From NCBI RefSeq assembly GCF_004137765.1, contig NZ_NOIS01000002.1, positions 310,001-374,000 of the forward strand: 64,000 nt of DNA, written 5' to 3'. The notes below the pieces were generated by a model that saw only the letters and a program-made list of their open reading frames with translations, was not told the origin of the DNA and made no database searches. This DNA is from Rothia uropygialis (GTDB taxonomy: Bacteria > Actinomycetota > Actinomycetes > Actinomycetales > Micrococcaceae). The translations under genes were made by a program, and so were the position numbers. The stretch's first letter is position 1, and every line of letters begins with the position of its first letter. This document shows positions 18,500 to 27,438 of this stretch, piece after piece.

Positions 18500-19662
18500 T
18501 GTCCTCCTTCGGTAGATACGGTTCCCGAGAGAACACCTCGGGAGATTACCTGCTTCTGAATCTCGTTGGTTCCTTCTTCGAAACGCTGGGCACGGGCGTC
18601 CCGGTAAACGCGTTCAATGGGGTTCTTCTTCCAGTATCCGCGACCTCCATGGACCTGCAGGGCGTTGTCGGTCACGAAAGTGAGCATGTCCACGGCGGTG
18701 AGTTTCGCAGCGGAGGAGAGCTCGCCGGCGTCCGGAGCGCCAGCCTCGTAGGCGCGAGCCGCCTGCATCACGAGCGCTTTGGCCGCGGCCAGACGCGCAT
18801 AGTTCTCAGAGAGCATGAACTGAATCGCCTGGCGCTTGGCCAGTGGTTTACCGAACGTCACACGCTCGTTCGCGTATTCGATGGCCAGTTCCTGGGCACG
18901 TTCGGCCAGCCCGACGCAGCTCATAGCTACGCCGACCCGGCTGGGAGTCAGAAATCCGCCGAGTGCAATCTCGAGGCCCTGCCCCTCCTCGCCGATGCGG
19001 TAACGGGCCGGGAATCGGGTCTCGTTGAAACGCAGGATCGCGTGATCGGTTCCTCGGACACCCATCGTGTCGGAGTCGTCAATGACCTCCGCGCCGGGCA
19101 GATGGTTGGGCATCGTGAAGCTCACGAGTCCCTCCTTGCCGGAAGTTCCCTCGAGGCGTGCGGTGATCAGCAGGTAATCGGCCTTCACTCCGAAGGTGAT
19201 CAGGTGCTTCTCGCCGTTCATGACGTATTCGTCGCCTTCGCGGCGAACCGTCGTGCCGATATCGGCTCCCGAGCCGCGGTCATGCTCGGTCAGGGTGAAG
19301 GCAACGCGCTTGTCCGCCTTGACCGCGGGAATGAGGACCTCCTCCCGCAGCTCCTGTGAGGCGTATGGGGCCATCGCCCGCCACGTCCCGTTGTTCACGT
19401 GCACGAGCATCCGGATCGAAGCGTGGGACTTGGAAATCACTTCCAGAACCTGGAGGTAATCCGAGAAGGACATCCCTGCCCCACCGAGTTCCTGCGGGGC
19501 CGCGAGGGACAACCATCCACGGTCGCGGAGCTCGGTCACGAGCTCATCCGGTACTGTGCCGGTGTCTTCGATGCGTTCGGCCCATTCCTCACCCGGTCCG
19601 GAGACCCAAGCTCGCACCTCGTCCAGGAGCTCGCCAAGGCTCTGGCTGTTGTTGTCGACCAT
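18493..19662 (-). CDS. Acyl-CoA dehydrogenase (AnsL/PlmL-type)
   Basis: A 389-residue flavin acyl-CoA dehydrogenase. The start is the ATG at 19662, 7 bp after the ligase stop; the frame stays open upstream but only as an antisense-of-nothing overlap with the ligase gene. Visible motifs are FTLTEHDRGSGAD (FAD/substrate loop), TFGKPLAKRQAIQFML, VHGGRGYWKKNP and the catalytic Glu in RFEEGTNEIQ. It lies in the middle of the proposed cyclohexanecarboxyl-CoA operon, where a dehydrogenase-type flavoprotein (AnsL, PlmL) acts on a CoA-bound cyclohexadiene or cyclohexene intermediate. The direction of the reaction in vivo is not clear. Confidence 0.86.
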   Translation of the reverse strand: MVDNNSQSLGELLDEVRAWVSGPGEEWAERIEDTGTVPDELVTELRDRGWLSLAAPQELGGAGMSFSDYLQVLEVISKSHASIRMLVHVNNGTWRAMAPYASQELREEVLIPAVKADKRVAFTLTEHDRGSGADIGTTVRREGDEYVMNGEKHLITFGVKADYLLITARLEGTSGKEGLVSFTMPNHLPGAEVIDDSDTMGVRGTDHAILRFNETRFPARYRIGEEGQGLEIALGGFLTPSRVGVAMSCVGLAERAQELAIEYANERVTFGKPLAKRQAIQFMLSENYARLAAAKALVMQAARAYEAGAPDAGELSSAAKLTAVDMLTFVTDNALQVHGGRGYWKKNPIERVYRDARAQRFEEGTNEIQKQVISRGVLSGTVSTEGGQW

Positions 19663-19669
19663 GCTGATA

Positions 19670-22600
19670 TCAGCTCTCTTTCCGGCCATCGCGGCCGTCG
19701 GCGGCGAGGGCCGCGGCGGCCTCGCGCAAAATGTTCTTCTGAATCTTCCCCGAGGCGTTGCGCGGCATTTCGTCAATGTGCTCGACGCGCTCGGGCCAGT
19801 AGTACTTGGACACGCCAGCAGCGGAGAGGTACTCCTGAATGCCGGGCAGGTCGAGGGTCCGGTCCTTCTGGGCGTCAACCAGGTAGGCGCAGCCGCGTTC
19901 ACCGAGCCGCGGATCCGGCATCGCCACCAGGGCCACGTCCGCCACCAAGGGGTGCCGGAAGAGCAGATTCTCGATCTCGCTGACCGGGATCTTCTCCCCT
20001 CCGCGGTTGATGATGTCTTTGACACGGCCAGTGACCTTGAGGTACCCGTTCTCGTCGATGACGGCGAGATCGCCCGTCCTGTAGAAGTCATCGTCCGTGA
20101 ATACCTCCGCGGTGAGGTCCGAACGCTCAAGATAGCCGCCGAACAGGGTCGGCGAGGCGAACTCGAAGTTTCCCTCAACGCCTGCCGGAACCTCATGCCC
20201 TTCATCGTCGACGATGCGCAGGGTGATCCCCGGAAGGGCCCGTCCGTCGGTACCCCACATGCTCTCCGGGACGTCGTCCGGGCCCGACAACGTGGCCAGG
20301 CAGGTCTCCGTGGTGCCGAAGGCCCCGAGCACGGAGGTCTCCAGCACCGTCGTGGCCCGCTGGGCCAGTTCGCGCGGAACCGCGGCCCCCGTCGCAACAA
20401 AGGTCGTCAGGCTTTCGGGTGCTTCCCTCTGCCCGGACTCCACGAGCCCGACGAGGTCCATCAGGAACGGGGTCGCGGCCTGGACGAAGGAGACCTTAGC
20501 CTGCTCGAAGGCCTGATCCAGGGCCTTCTCCCCCGACCAGATCGGCTGGATCACCTGCGCGACGCCAAGCCGGAAGGCCAACAACATCCCATAGAGGAAG
20601 CCGGTCTGGTGAGCCAGCGGGCTCGGCACAAAGATCCGGTCCCCCGAGCCGAGACCCGAGCGGGCAACGTGCATGGAAGTGGCCTGACCCAAAGTGCGAT
20701 ACGGATGCTGAACGCCCTTGGGCTCGCCCGTGGTACCGGAGGTAAACAGCAGCTGGCAGATGTCCTCCTCGCTGGGCATGCGGTCGGCGATGGCCCCCAG
20801 CTCCGGAGTCACCGAAGCCAGAGCCCGGTCGTAATAGCGCCAGGTCCAAGCGGAAGCGTTCCAACGGGCTGCCGCTTCTTCGGGAATCGGCGACAGACCC
20901 TTGTTCTCCTCGCCGTCGCGGGCCGCGGCCTGAACGACCACGATGTTCTCGAGCGCAAGCTTGCGCCCCGTGGCCTCGGCCTCGTCAGCCACGGCCAGCA
21001 GCTCGAGAGCGGCACGGCGGCCACGGAAGAGGTCGGGCAGGAAAAGGATCTTGGCCTTCGAGCGGACCAGGGTCATGCAAACTTCCCGCGGGCCGAAGAC
21101 CGGCATGATCGGGGTGACGACTGCGCCGATCTGCATGGCGCCCAGTGACACGGCCACGAACTCGCGCCAATTGGGCAACTGCACTGCGATCGCGTCACCA
21201 CGGATTGTGCCCAATTCGATGAGCATCTGCGAGATCCGGTCGGCTTCGTCCTGAAGCTCGCTCCACGTCGTGGTGGAGGCGGTTTCACCCTCGGCAACCT
21301 CGATCACCGCGGCCTCCTCGGGGCTGCGCGCCGCGCGTTCTCGCACCAAGCGAGGGAACACAGCATCCTCGTGGGGCACGTCCTCCTCCGGATGCCGGGG
21401 AGCGGACTCGAGTGCGGGTTCGGAGTGCTTCTCGCGACGCGAGTCCGAGCCGACCCCGATGCTCAGACCGATGCTCTCCATCGCGTCGAGAAACTCCGGA
21501 TATGAGGTCCGATACGCATGCGGATAGGTCAGGCTGGTGACCCCCTGACACCTCGTGGCGGCCACAGCCAGGGCCATGAGCACACGGTGGTCGTTGAAGC
21601 TCGACAGCGCGGCTCCGGTCCCCCTGCCGCTCTCGATGCCGGTGATGTGCAAGGCGGTAGCTTCCTGCTCAGCGTGTCCGCCAAGCCGGTTGACCTGGAG
21701 CATCGCGGCAACCCGGTCTGACTCCTTGAGCCGAGCATGGCCGACGTTGCGCAGATGGCTCGTGCCATGGGCAAAGCATGCAAGATCGGAAAGAACGGGG
21801 ACGAGGTCGGGGAAGGTCGTCGCGTCGAGATCGAAAGGCTGGAGGGTCAGGCCGTCATGGCGGATACGCACCCATCCGGTCTCAGGATCCCTGGTCAGAG
21901 GAACGCCCATTTCGGTAACGATGTCGAGGAACTCGGCCTCCGGGTGGTCCGCTTCGGCGGAGGTGGCGGCGGTGAGCCCTTCGAGCAGGACGTCGGCCGG
22001 GTGCAACGCAGCAGCCGCGATCCCGAAAGCCGCCGATCCGATGTCCGCCGGGATCGTGTAGTCCCGAGCCTTCGGGGTCTGCCCCGCAGGAATCCGGTAA
22101 GTCAGCTCGTCCTCACTGACCTCGACCTCCAGGCCCCAATGGCGCATCAGGCGCAAAGTCAGGTCCACATAGGATCCCTCGTTGAGCTTGCCGCCGGTCA
22201 CGTGAATCGTTGTGTCCGTCTCGGCGAAGGGAGCCAGGAGCAACAGCCCGGAGATCCACTGGGAGAGGGTCCCTGCAATCTCGATGTCGCCCCCTCGGGG
22301 ACGACCGGGCTGGACGGTGATCGGCGGGCAGTCATCCTCGGAAGAGAGCTCGACGCCCATTTGCTGGAGAGAGTCGAGGAGGGCCTTGATGGGGCGTCGC
22401 CGGAAATACTTCATGCCCGTCAGGGTTATCGGGCTATCGGACAAGCAAGCCAGGCCGGTGAGGAAGTACAGGGTTGTACCCGAGGCACCGACATCGAGCA
22501 GGCCCTCACCACCGTCCGATCCTCGTTCCCGAATCGGCACGCTGCGAAAGCGCCCACCCGTCCCGTTGACGATATACGCGTCTTTCGTGACGGTGATTCC

Positions 22601-22867
22601 TACTCCCAGGGCCCGCAAACATGCGATAGTCCATTCGGCCTGCCTGGTGTGCGAGACACCGTGCAGGATACTGACGCCATCGGCTAGTCCGGCCAGAACC
22701 AGCGCGCGGTGCACATGGTACTTGGACACTGGAATGCTCAGAGTGCCGGTGACGGATCCTTGATGTTCTGTGGAATTCAACTGCACGTATTCGACGTTAG
22801 CACTGTGTCCCGGTCTGTCCGTGAACCATGAAACAAATCGGCGCCGTTCTAAGACGGACGAGAGCAT
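19670..22867 (-). CDS. Fusion of EPSP-synthase-like domain and acyl-CoA ligase (PlmJK-type)
   Basis: A 1065-residue two-domain protein. Residues about 30-455 are an EPSP synthase (AroA) fold: SIPVSKYHVHRAL, LDVGASGTTLYF, RRRPIKALLDSL, TLSQWISGLLL, RLKESDRVAAM and FNDHRVLMAL. After a charged linker (about 455-490), residues about 490-1045 form an AMP-binding ligase: FTSGTTGEPKGVQHP, GAFGTTETC, YRTGDLAV, GRVKDIINRGGEKIP and PRNASGKIQK with the catalytic Lys. The AroA half keeps many active-site residues but alters several (see findings), so it is unlikely to be the ordinary aromatic-pathway enzyme. In ansatrienin and phoslactomycin clusters the J and K functions start cyclohexanecarboxyl-CoA formation from shikimate. 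The ATG at 22867 is used; GTG at 22786 is an alternative start. Confidence 0.88.
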   Translation of the reverse strand: MLSSVLERRRFVSWFTDRPGHSANVEYVQLNSTEHQGSVTGTLSIPVSKYHVHRALVLAGLADGVSILHGVSHTRQAEWTIACLRALGVGITVTKDAYIVNGTGGRFRSVPIRERGSDGGEGLLDVGASGTTLYFLTGLACLSDSPITLTGMKYFRRRPIKALLDSLQQMGVELSSEDDCPPITVQPGRPRGGDIEIAGTLSQWISGLLLLAPFAETDTTIHVTGGKLNEGSYVDLTLRLMRHWGLEVEVSEDELTYRIPAGQTPKARDYTIPADIGSAAFGIAAAALHPADVLLEGLTAATSAEADHPEAEFLDIVTEMGVPLTRDPETGWVRIRHDGLTLQPFDLDATTFPDLVPVLSDLACFAHGTSHLRNVGHARLKESDRVAAMLQVNRLGGHAEQEATALHITGIESGRGTGAALSSFNDHRVLMALAVAATRCQGVTSLTYPHAYRTSYPEFLDAMESIGLSIGVGSDSRREKHSEPALESAPRHPEEDVPHEDAVFPRLVRERAARSPEEAAVIEVAEGETASTTTWSELQDEADRISQMLIELGTIRGDAIAVQLPNWREFVAVSLGAMQIGAVVTPIMPVFGPREVCMTLVRSKAKILFLPDLFRGRRAALELLAVADEAEATGRKLALENIVVVQAAARDGEENKGLSPIPEEAAARWNASAWTWRYYDRALASVTPELGAIADRMPSEEDICQLLFTSGTTGEPKGVQHPYRTLGQATSMHVARSGLGSGDRIFVPSPLAHQTGFLYGMLLAFRLGVAQVIQPIWSGEKALDQAFEQAKVSFVQAATPFLMDLVGLVESGQREAPESLTTFVATGAAVPRELAQRATTVLETSVLGAFGTTETCLATLSGPDDVPESMWGTDGRALPGITLRIVDDEGHEVPAGVEGNFEFASPTLFGGYLERSDLTAEVFTDDDFYRTGDLAVIDENGYLKVTGRVKDIINRGGEKIPVSEIENLLFRHPLVADVALVAMPDPRLGERGCAYLVDAQKDRTLDLPGIQEYLSAAGVSKYYWPERVEHIDEMPRNASGKIQKNILREAAAALAADGRDGRKES

Positions 22868-23412
22868 ATCCGTCCGCCCTAGACCGCCGGAGACTCCGGT
22901 TGCACGCCCTGGTTCCAGCCGAATGCGAATCCCTGAGCCAGAATGTTGTCACCGGGCCGCCCGATTCGGCAGGACCGTCCACGGACCTCCATTTCAATGA
23001 CTAGGAATGCAATACGTATCGAGGCCCGACTTCTTTTGGAAACCAATTCAAACCGACGTAACGGATCCGTAACGGCAATTAGCACAAGCGACCGGACCTA
23101 TCAAGGGGAAATACAACCACTACTTCGGGGCCAGCAACAGCCCGGCCAGTTAATTCCCCGACTTTTCGGACTAGGGAAAACAGTCCTGGGATAACGGTTA
23201 CTTTCTCATCAAGCTAATTTTGTATAGCTTTCAAATAGTTACGCGAAGGTGAGGCTGACGTACGTCATACCCTCGCTCTACCGTCCCTGACAAACGCCTC
23301 ACAGCCGCGTATCCTCGCTATCAGAATTATTTCCTGGTCAATTATGGAAAATACGAATGAGGCCTAGGACGGAACCGAATAGTTTACTACAACAAAGTCG
23401 TCACGATAATCC
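22868..23412. promoter_or_regulatory. Upstream region of the cyclohexanecarboxyl-CoA operon, with a direct repeat
   Basis: This 545-bp gene-free region lies between the MFS gene end and the fusion gene start; since the MFS gene reads away from it, it serves only the fusion operon as promoter. It holds a direct repeat CGTAACGG at 23057-23064 and 23068-23075 (11-bp period, one helical turn), and an embedded 10-bp palindrome ACGGATCCGT (23061-23070). A smaller palindrome, CCGGAG-A-CTCCGG, lies at 22887-22899, close to the start. No protein or RNA gene is apparent. Confidence 0.4.
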
Positions 23413-25020
23413 TCATTCCGATCCCTCGGGCCTATCACGTGAAACAGTTTTATTCGGAATGAAGAATGTTGCGACGACGCCCAAAATCAGGAATGCTGCC
23501 GCGAGCCAGGAACCGAGGGCAAGCCCGTGGGTCATCGCGTCTTGGGCCGCATCAGCGACGTAAGCAGTGGCCGGGTTCTGGGCCAACGGCGCAATTGCCG
23601 CTCCGCCGCTGTCTGTGACGGCGCTGGAGAATTTATCCCCATCTTGAGTGGACATGCCGGCATCGACCAGGGTAGCTTTCAGCTGCGCACTGATGGCCGA
23701 GAAGAACACGGTGGTGAGGGCAGCGATGCCCAGGGCTGAGCCAAGTTGACGGAATGTACTCTGGATCGCCGAGCTTTGTCCCCCTTCTTGTTCGGGGACA
23801 TCGGCGAGCACTACGTTGGTAACTTGAGCAGTCGCAAATCCGACTCCGGCGCCATAAATGAACAGCACGAATGCAATCAGCCACCAGGGCGAATCGGTGG
23901 TTGTCGCGACCGTGCCAAGACCGGCGAGCCCAATAATTTCTACGGCGAGGCCGATTCGCACGAATGCCAGAGCCGAAATTCTGCGCGCAAGAGGAAAGGT
24001 CACGCCACTGGCAACGAAGCTTCCGACGGCAATCGGGACGAGCGCGAGTCCAGCTTGGAGCGACGAATAGTCGAGGGTGAACTGCAGCCAGAGAGGCATG
24101 ACGGCAATGATCCCGTACTCCCCCAGGCCGATGATCACGGTTGCGATGTTGCCGTTACGGAATGAAGCGATGGAAAACAGCCTGACGTCCATGAGGGGCT
24201 GGTCAGCGTGGCCGCCGCGGCTGAGGACGACTTGTCGCCACACGAACGCCGCCATGACCACTGCACCCACAATAAGGGCGACGAAAGCTGGTGAAAGCCC
24301 TTTGTCCCAGGTGAGCCCGAAAAGTGAGAATTCGTGCTGGCTCGTGATCCAGCCGTAGACACGACCCTCGATAATCCCGAAGGCGAGCAGGCCCAGCCCC
24401 GCGACGGACAGCAGAGCGCCAGCCCCATCCACGCGACCCGAAGTGTGCGGGGAACGGCGGATGAAAACCAGGGCGAGCAGGAGTATCAGCATCGTCAGGG
24501 GAATATTGATACCGAAAGCCCACCGCCACGAGGCATGTTCGGACAGCCATCCGCCGAGGACCGGCCCGAGAGCGGTGGCTGCACCGATCGTCGCGCCCCA
24601 TACGGCGAAGGCTTGGCCGCGTGCTTTGCCGGTGAACATGTAATTGAGCAAAGACAACGTGGTCGGAAGAATCATGGCCGCGCCAACCCCCTGCAAGAAC
24701 CTGGCGAGTATCAGAATTTCTCCGGTGGGCGCCATGGCCGCGAGCAGACTGGTGACGCCAAAGGCGATGACGCCGGTGACGAATATGAACCGTGCCCCAC
24801 GCAGGTCAGCGATACGTCCGACGACGAGCAGAAGAGCGGCGAACACGATGGCATAGGACTCCTGGACCCATTGGGCCTGCGCCGAATTAATCCCCAGATC
24901 CTCAATCATGGGTGGGATGATCACGTTCACGACCGTAGTGTCCACGACGATCAATGCGACCCCCAGGGCCAGGGCTATCAGGCCTAACCAACGCCGAGCC
25001 GTTGCCGATACTGCCACCAT
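23413..25020 (-). CDS. DHA2-family MFS drug/metabolite exporter
   Basis: A 535-residue transporter, long enough for 14 transmembrane helices as in EmrB/QacA proteins. It shows the loop motif GRIADLRGARF after helix 2, FLQGVGAAMILPTTLSLLNY in the motif-C region, and a central pair of extra helices. The ATG at 25020 is chosen because AGGAGG-like GGAGG lies 5 bp upstream; an earlier ATG would include that site. It is divergent from a MarR regulator with a 33-bp palindrome between them, so it is most likely repressed by MarR and induced by a toxic compound. The substrate is unknown. Confidence 0.88.
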   Translation of the reverse strand: MVAVSATARRWLGLIALALGVALIVVDTTVVNVIIPPMIEDLGINSAQAQWVQESYAIVFAALLLVVGRIADLRGARFIFVTGVIAFGVTSLLAAMAPTGEILILARFLQGVGAAMILPTTLSLLNYMFTGKARGQAFAVWGATIGAATALGPVLGGWLSEHASWRWAFGINIPLTMLILLLALVFIRRSPHTSGRVDGAGALLSVAGLGLLAFGIIEGRVYGWITSQHEFSLFGLTWDKGLSPAFVALIVGAVVMAAFVWRQVVLSRGGHADQPLMDVRLFSIASFRNGNIATVIIGLGEYGIIAVMPLWLQFTLDYSSLQAGLALVPIAVGSFVASGVTFPLARRISALAFVRIGLAVEIIGLAGLGTVATTTDSPWWLIAFVLFIYGAGVGFATAQVTNVVLADVPEQEGGQSSAIQSTFRQLGSALGIAALTTVFFSAISAQLKATLVDAGMSTQDGDKFSSAVTDSGGAAIAPLAQNPATAYVADAAQDAMTHGLALGSWLAAAFLILGVVATFFIPNKTVSRDRPEGSE

Positions 25021-25044
25021 CGAAACCTCCATATATACTTACAC

Positions 25045-25077
25045 CGCCAAATAGTTTCACTGTGAAACTATTTGGCG
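25045..25077. promoter_or_regulatory. MarR-type operator between exporter and regulator
   Basis: A perfect inverted repeat with 15-bp arms (CGCCAAATAGTTTCA) and a 3-bp spacer lies 25 bp upstream of the exporter ATG and 46 bp upstream of the regulator start. It is well placed to block both promoters, and is the natural binding site for the divergent MarR protein. Confidence 0.8.
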
Positions 25078-25122
25078 CGATGATAGCTTGTCAAATGAAG
25101 CTCTCGGACGAAGAAGGTAAGT

Positions 25123-25608
25123 TTGGGTAATAAGGCGCGCCAGAGCGTGGTGCAACAACGTGAACGCATGATCGAGGTGCTCCGCGGCTACGGGAGCACA
25201 TACGGTGAGGTAGGACGCCGATTTGCGGCCAGTCTTGGCTTGCACCACACGGATGCGTCCGCCGTCATCGAAATTCTTGCTGCCGAGGAACGCGGAACCC
25301 CGCTCTCCCCCGCTCGTCTCAGGGAACGAGTCGGTTTGACCGCGGGAGCAACATCATCGCTGCTCAATCGACTCGAAACGGCCGGTTACGTGATCCGCTC
25401 TCACGAGCACTCCGACCGCCGCATTGTCACTCTGCATTCGACCGCCGAAATACAGAAGGCCACCGACGATTTCTTCGACCCTCTCGGTGCGCGGATCGAC
25501 GACGTGATGAGCAAATATCCGGAAGACGTGCTAGTGAAACTCGAAGAATTCATCTCTGAGCTTCGCTCGACCATGGAAGCCTACGTTGGCGAGAAGACTG
25601 ACGAGTAG
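25123..25608 (+). CDS. MarR-family transcriptional regulator
   Basis: A 161-residue winged-helix regulator. The recognition region is LSPARLRERVGLTAGATSSLLNRLETAGYV (about residues 60-90, given in parts: LTAGATSSLLNRLE is the recognition helix) followed by the wing HEHSDRRIVTL, which includes the DxR motif typical of MarR. The TTG at 25123 is the assumed start, after AAGAAGGTAAG; an ATG at 25168 is an alternative. It is divergent from the DHA2 exporter and very likely represses it through the palindrome at 25045-25077. Confidence 0.88.
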   Translation: MGNKARQSVVQQRERMIEVLRGYGSTYGEVGRRFAASLGLHHTDASAVIEILAAEERGTPLSPARLRERVGLTAGATSSLLNRLETAGYVIRSHEHSDRRIVTLHSTAEIQKATDDFFDPLGARIDDVMSKYPEDVLVKLEEFISELRSTMEAYVGEKTDE

Positions 25609-25821
25609 AGGCTCGGTACGCGAATCCCCCGCAACCGTACTCGCGCTCGAGACACTTGCGACGTAGAAGATAGTCCTGATTTTCCCGCGGTGGGTCTCCT
25701 CACAAGACACGCGCCGCATTCCACTGCGAAGCCTTTTCTGCCTTGGGTCGAAGTCCACAGTGATCAGGCTGGGGGAACGCGGTCAGTGACAACAATGGAC
25801 CGGATGATCAGATCATTGTCT

Positions 25822-27438
25822 TTAGAACTGGCCATTGTTGTAAACGAATTCTCCGCCTACCACCGTTGCTACGGCTGAGACGCCCTGGGTTTGTTCTATA
25901 TCCAGGCCCACGATGTCTTGGTCGAGGATGGTCAGGTCGGCGTCCATACCGGTTGTCAGCGTACCCAAGTGATCCTCATCGTGGGTCAGGTACGCACTGT
26001 CCGCAGTCAGGGCGTGCAATGCTGCACGTTGGTCAATTCGCTGCGCCGCGCCCAGGACAGAGCCGCCACTGGTCTGCCTTGTCACCGCCGTGCGAAAGGT
26101 AGCCAAAGCGTCCATCGGTGTTATCGGGCAATCCGAATGCATGCCGAAGTGGAGGCCGCCGTTTCGAGCGTCCCGCGTGGGATTGATCCTGGCAGCACGT
26201 TCGGCCCCAATGAAACGATCGCGATGACGGTCGCCCCAGTAGTAGATGTGATTGGCGAAAATGGAAGCGACCGAGCCCGACGCGACCAGCGACGAGATAT
26301 CCTCATCCGATGCCATTTGCAGATGCTCCACCCGGTGCCTCGGATCGCTCTGATCCGAGCTCCCGCGCAAGGCAGCGAAGGCCCCTGCCACCGCAGAAAT
26401 AGCACGATCGCCGTTGGCGTGGACCGCGCATTGGCCTCCTGCACCGTCAACGCGACGCAGGAGTTCGACCAATTCTTCGGGGGAATACAGCAGTTCTCCA
26501 CACTCGGAATCATGACACGAATATGGCTCTTTCAGTGCGCCCGAAAGCCCCTGGATCGAACCGTCCGACCAGAACTTGGCACCGGCTACCCGATATTTTC
26601 CCGAGGCGGGCCGAGTGAACAGGTCTGGCGCGCTTGCCACATACCCCTGTGCGAGGTCAGCTCTCACATAGCCGGTCACTCTGAGCGGGATCTTGGAATC
26701 TGCGGCCAGCTTCCGCCACGCCTGAATCTCCAGGTCTCCGGCCATGATGCCGACGCCGAGGTCGTGAATGGATGTCATGCCGCGTTCAATACCGATGTCA
26801 GCCGCGTAGCGGGCCGCCTCTTCAACATCGGTTGCGGACGTCTGTGGCATAGCGTCAAGGACCGCGTGCACTGCCCCCATCTCCCATAACAGGCCGGTCA
26901 ATCTCCCGGCTTCATCTCGAACAAAGTGCCCATTCGCGGGATCTCCCCGATCTTCGTGGATGCCGGCGAGCTCGAGCGCGAGGGAATTCGCTACAACGAA
27001 GTGCCCCGAGATGTGAGAGACAACCAGGGGAACCTCACGACTGACGGCATCCAGGTCATCTCGATGAGGATGGCGGTTTTCCATCAGCATGGTGTCGTCA
27101 TAACCCCAGCCACGAAGCCACTTGCCGGCGGGCACGGTCGCCAGATCTCCTCGCAAAGCCCCCTGAATATCAGCGATGGAACCGTTGAGGGGGCTGCGGC
27201 AATCAGTCCAGTTTCTGGTCAGTCCGAAGAATACGGGGTGAACGTGGGACTCGATCAGCCCCGGGACCACGGTGGCGCCGTCGAGATTCACTCGCCGCGG
27301 AGCTGACCCGGCTTTGGCCTCGACTTCCTCCAGCGGCCCTGCGCCGATGACTTTTCCTTGATTTACGGCAAGAGCTTCTACGGGATCGCTCCAAGCATCC
27401 ACTCGAATAGCCCCGTTGGCGAAGATAGTAGCTGACAT
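25822..27438 (-). CDS. YtcJ-like amidohydrolase
   Basis: A 538-residue metal-dependent hydrolase of the amidohydrolase superfamily. The metal site HxH is in GLIESHVHPVFFG (about residue 67), further ligands are seen in MASDEDIS-preceding RVEHLQ and in FGMHSDCP, and the C-terminal region TTGMDADLTILD is typical. YtcJ-type proteins act on N-acyl or formamide-like bonds but few have known substrates. Its ATG immediately follows the stop of the sodium symporter gene, so the transporter probably imports its substrate. The operon is likely controlled by the divergent MocR regulator. Confidence 0.82.
   Translation of the reverse strand: MSATIFANGAIRVDAWSDPVEALAVNQGKVIGAGPLEEVEAKAGSAPRRVNLDGATVVPGLIESHVHPVFFGLTRNWTDCRSPLNGSIADIQGALRGDLATVPAGKWLRGWGYDDTMLMENRHPHRDDLDAVSREVPLVVSHISGHFVVANSLALELAGIHEDRGDPANGHFVRDEAGRLTGLLWEMGAVHAVLDAMPQTSATDVEEAARYAADIGIERGMTSIHDLGVGIMAGDLEIQAWRKLAADSKIPLRVTGYVRADLAQGYVASAPDLFTRPASGKYRVAGAKFWSDGSIQGLSGALKEPYSCHDSECGELLYSPEELVELLRRVDGAGGQCAVHANGDRAISAVAGAFAALRGSSDQSDPRHRVEHLQMASDEDISSLVASGSVASIFANHIYYWGDRHRDRFIGAERAARINPTRDARNGGLHFGMHSDCPITPMDALATFRTAVTRQTSGGSVLGAAQRIDQRAALHALTADSAYLTHDEDHLGTLTTGMDADLTILDQDIVGLDIEQTQGVSAVATVVGGEFVYNNGQF

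Noticed and set aside
19663-20400. Extension of the acyl-CoA dehydrogenase frame to 635 codons
   Set aside because: The extra part overlaps the ligase gene in another frame and is Arg/Ser/Pro-rich; the ATG at 19662 matches the family start.
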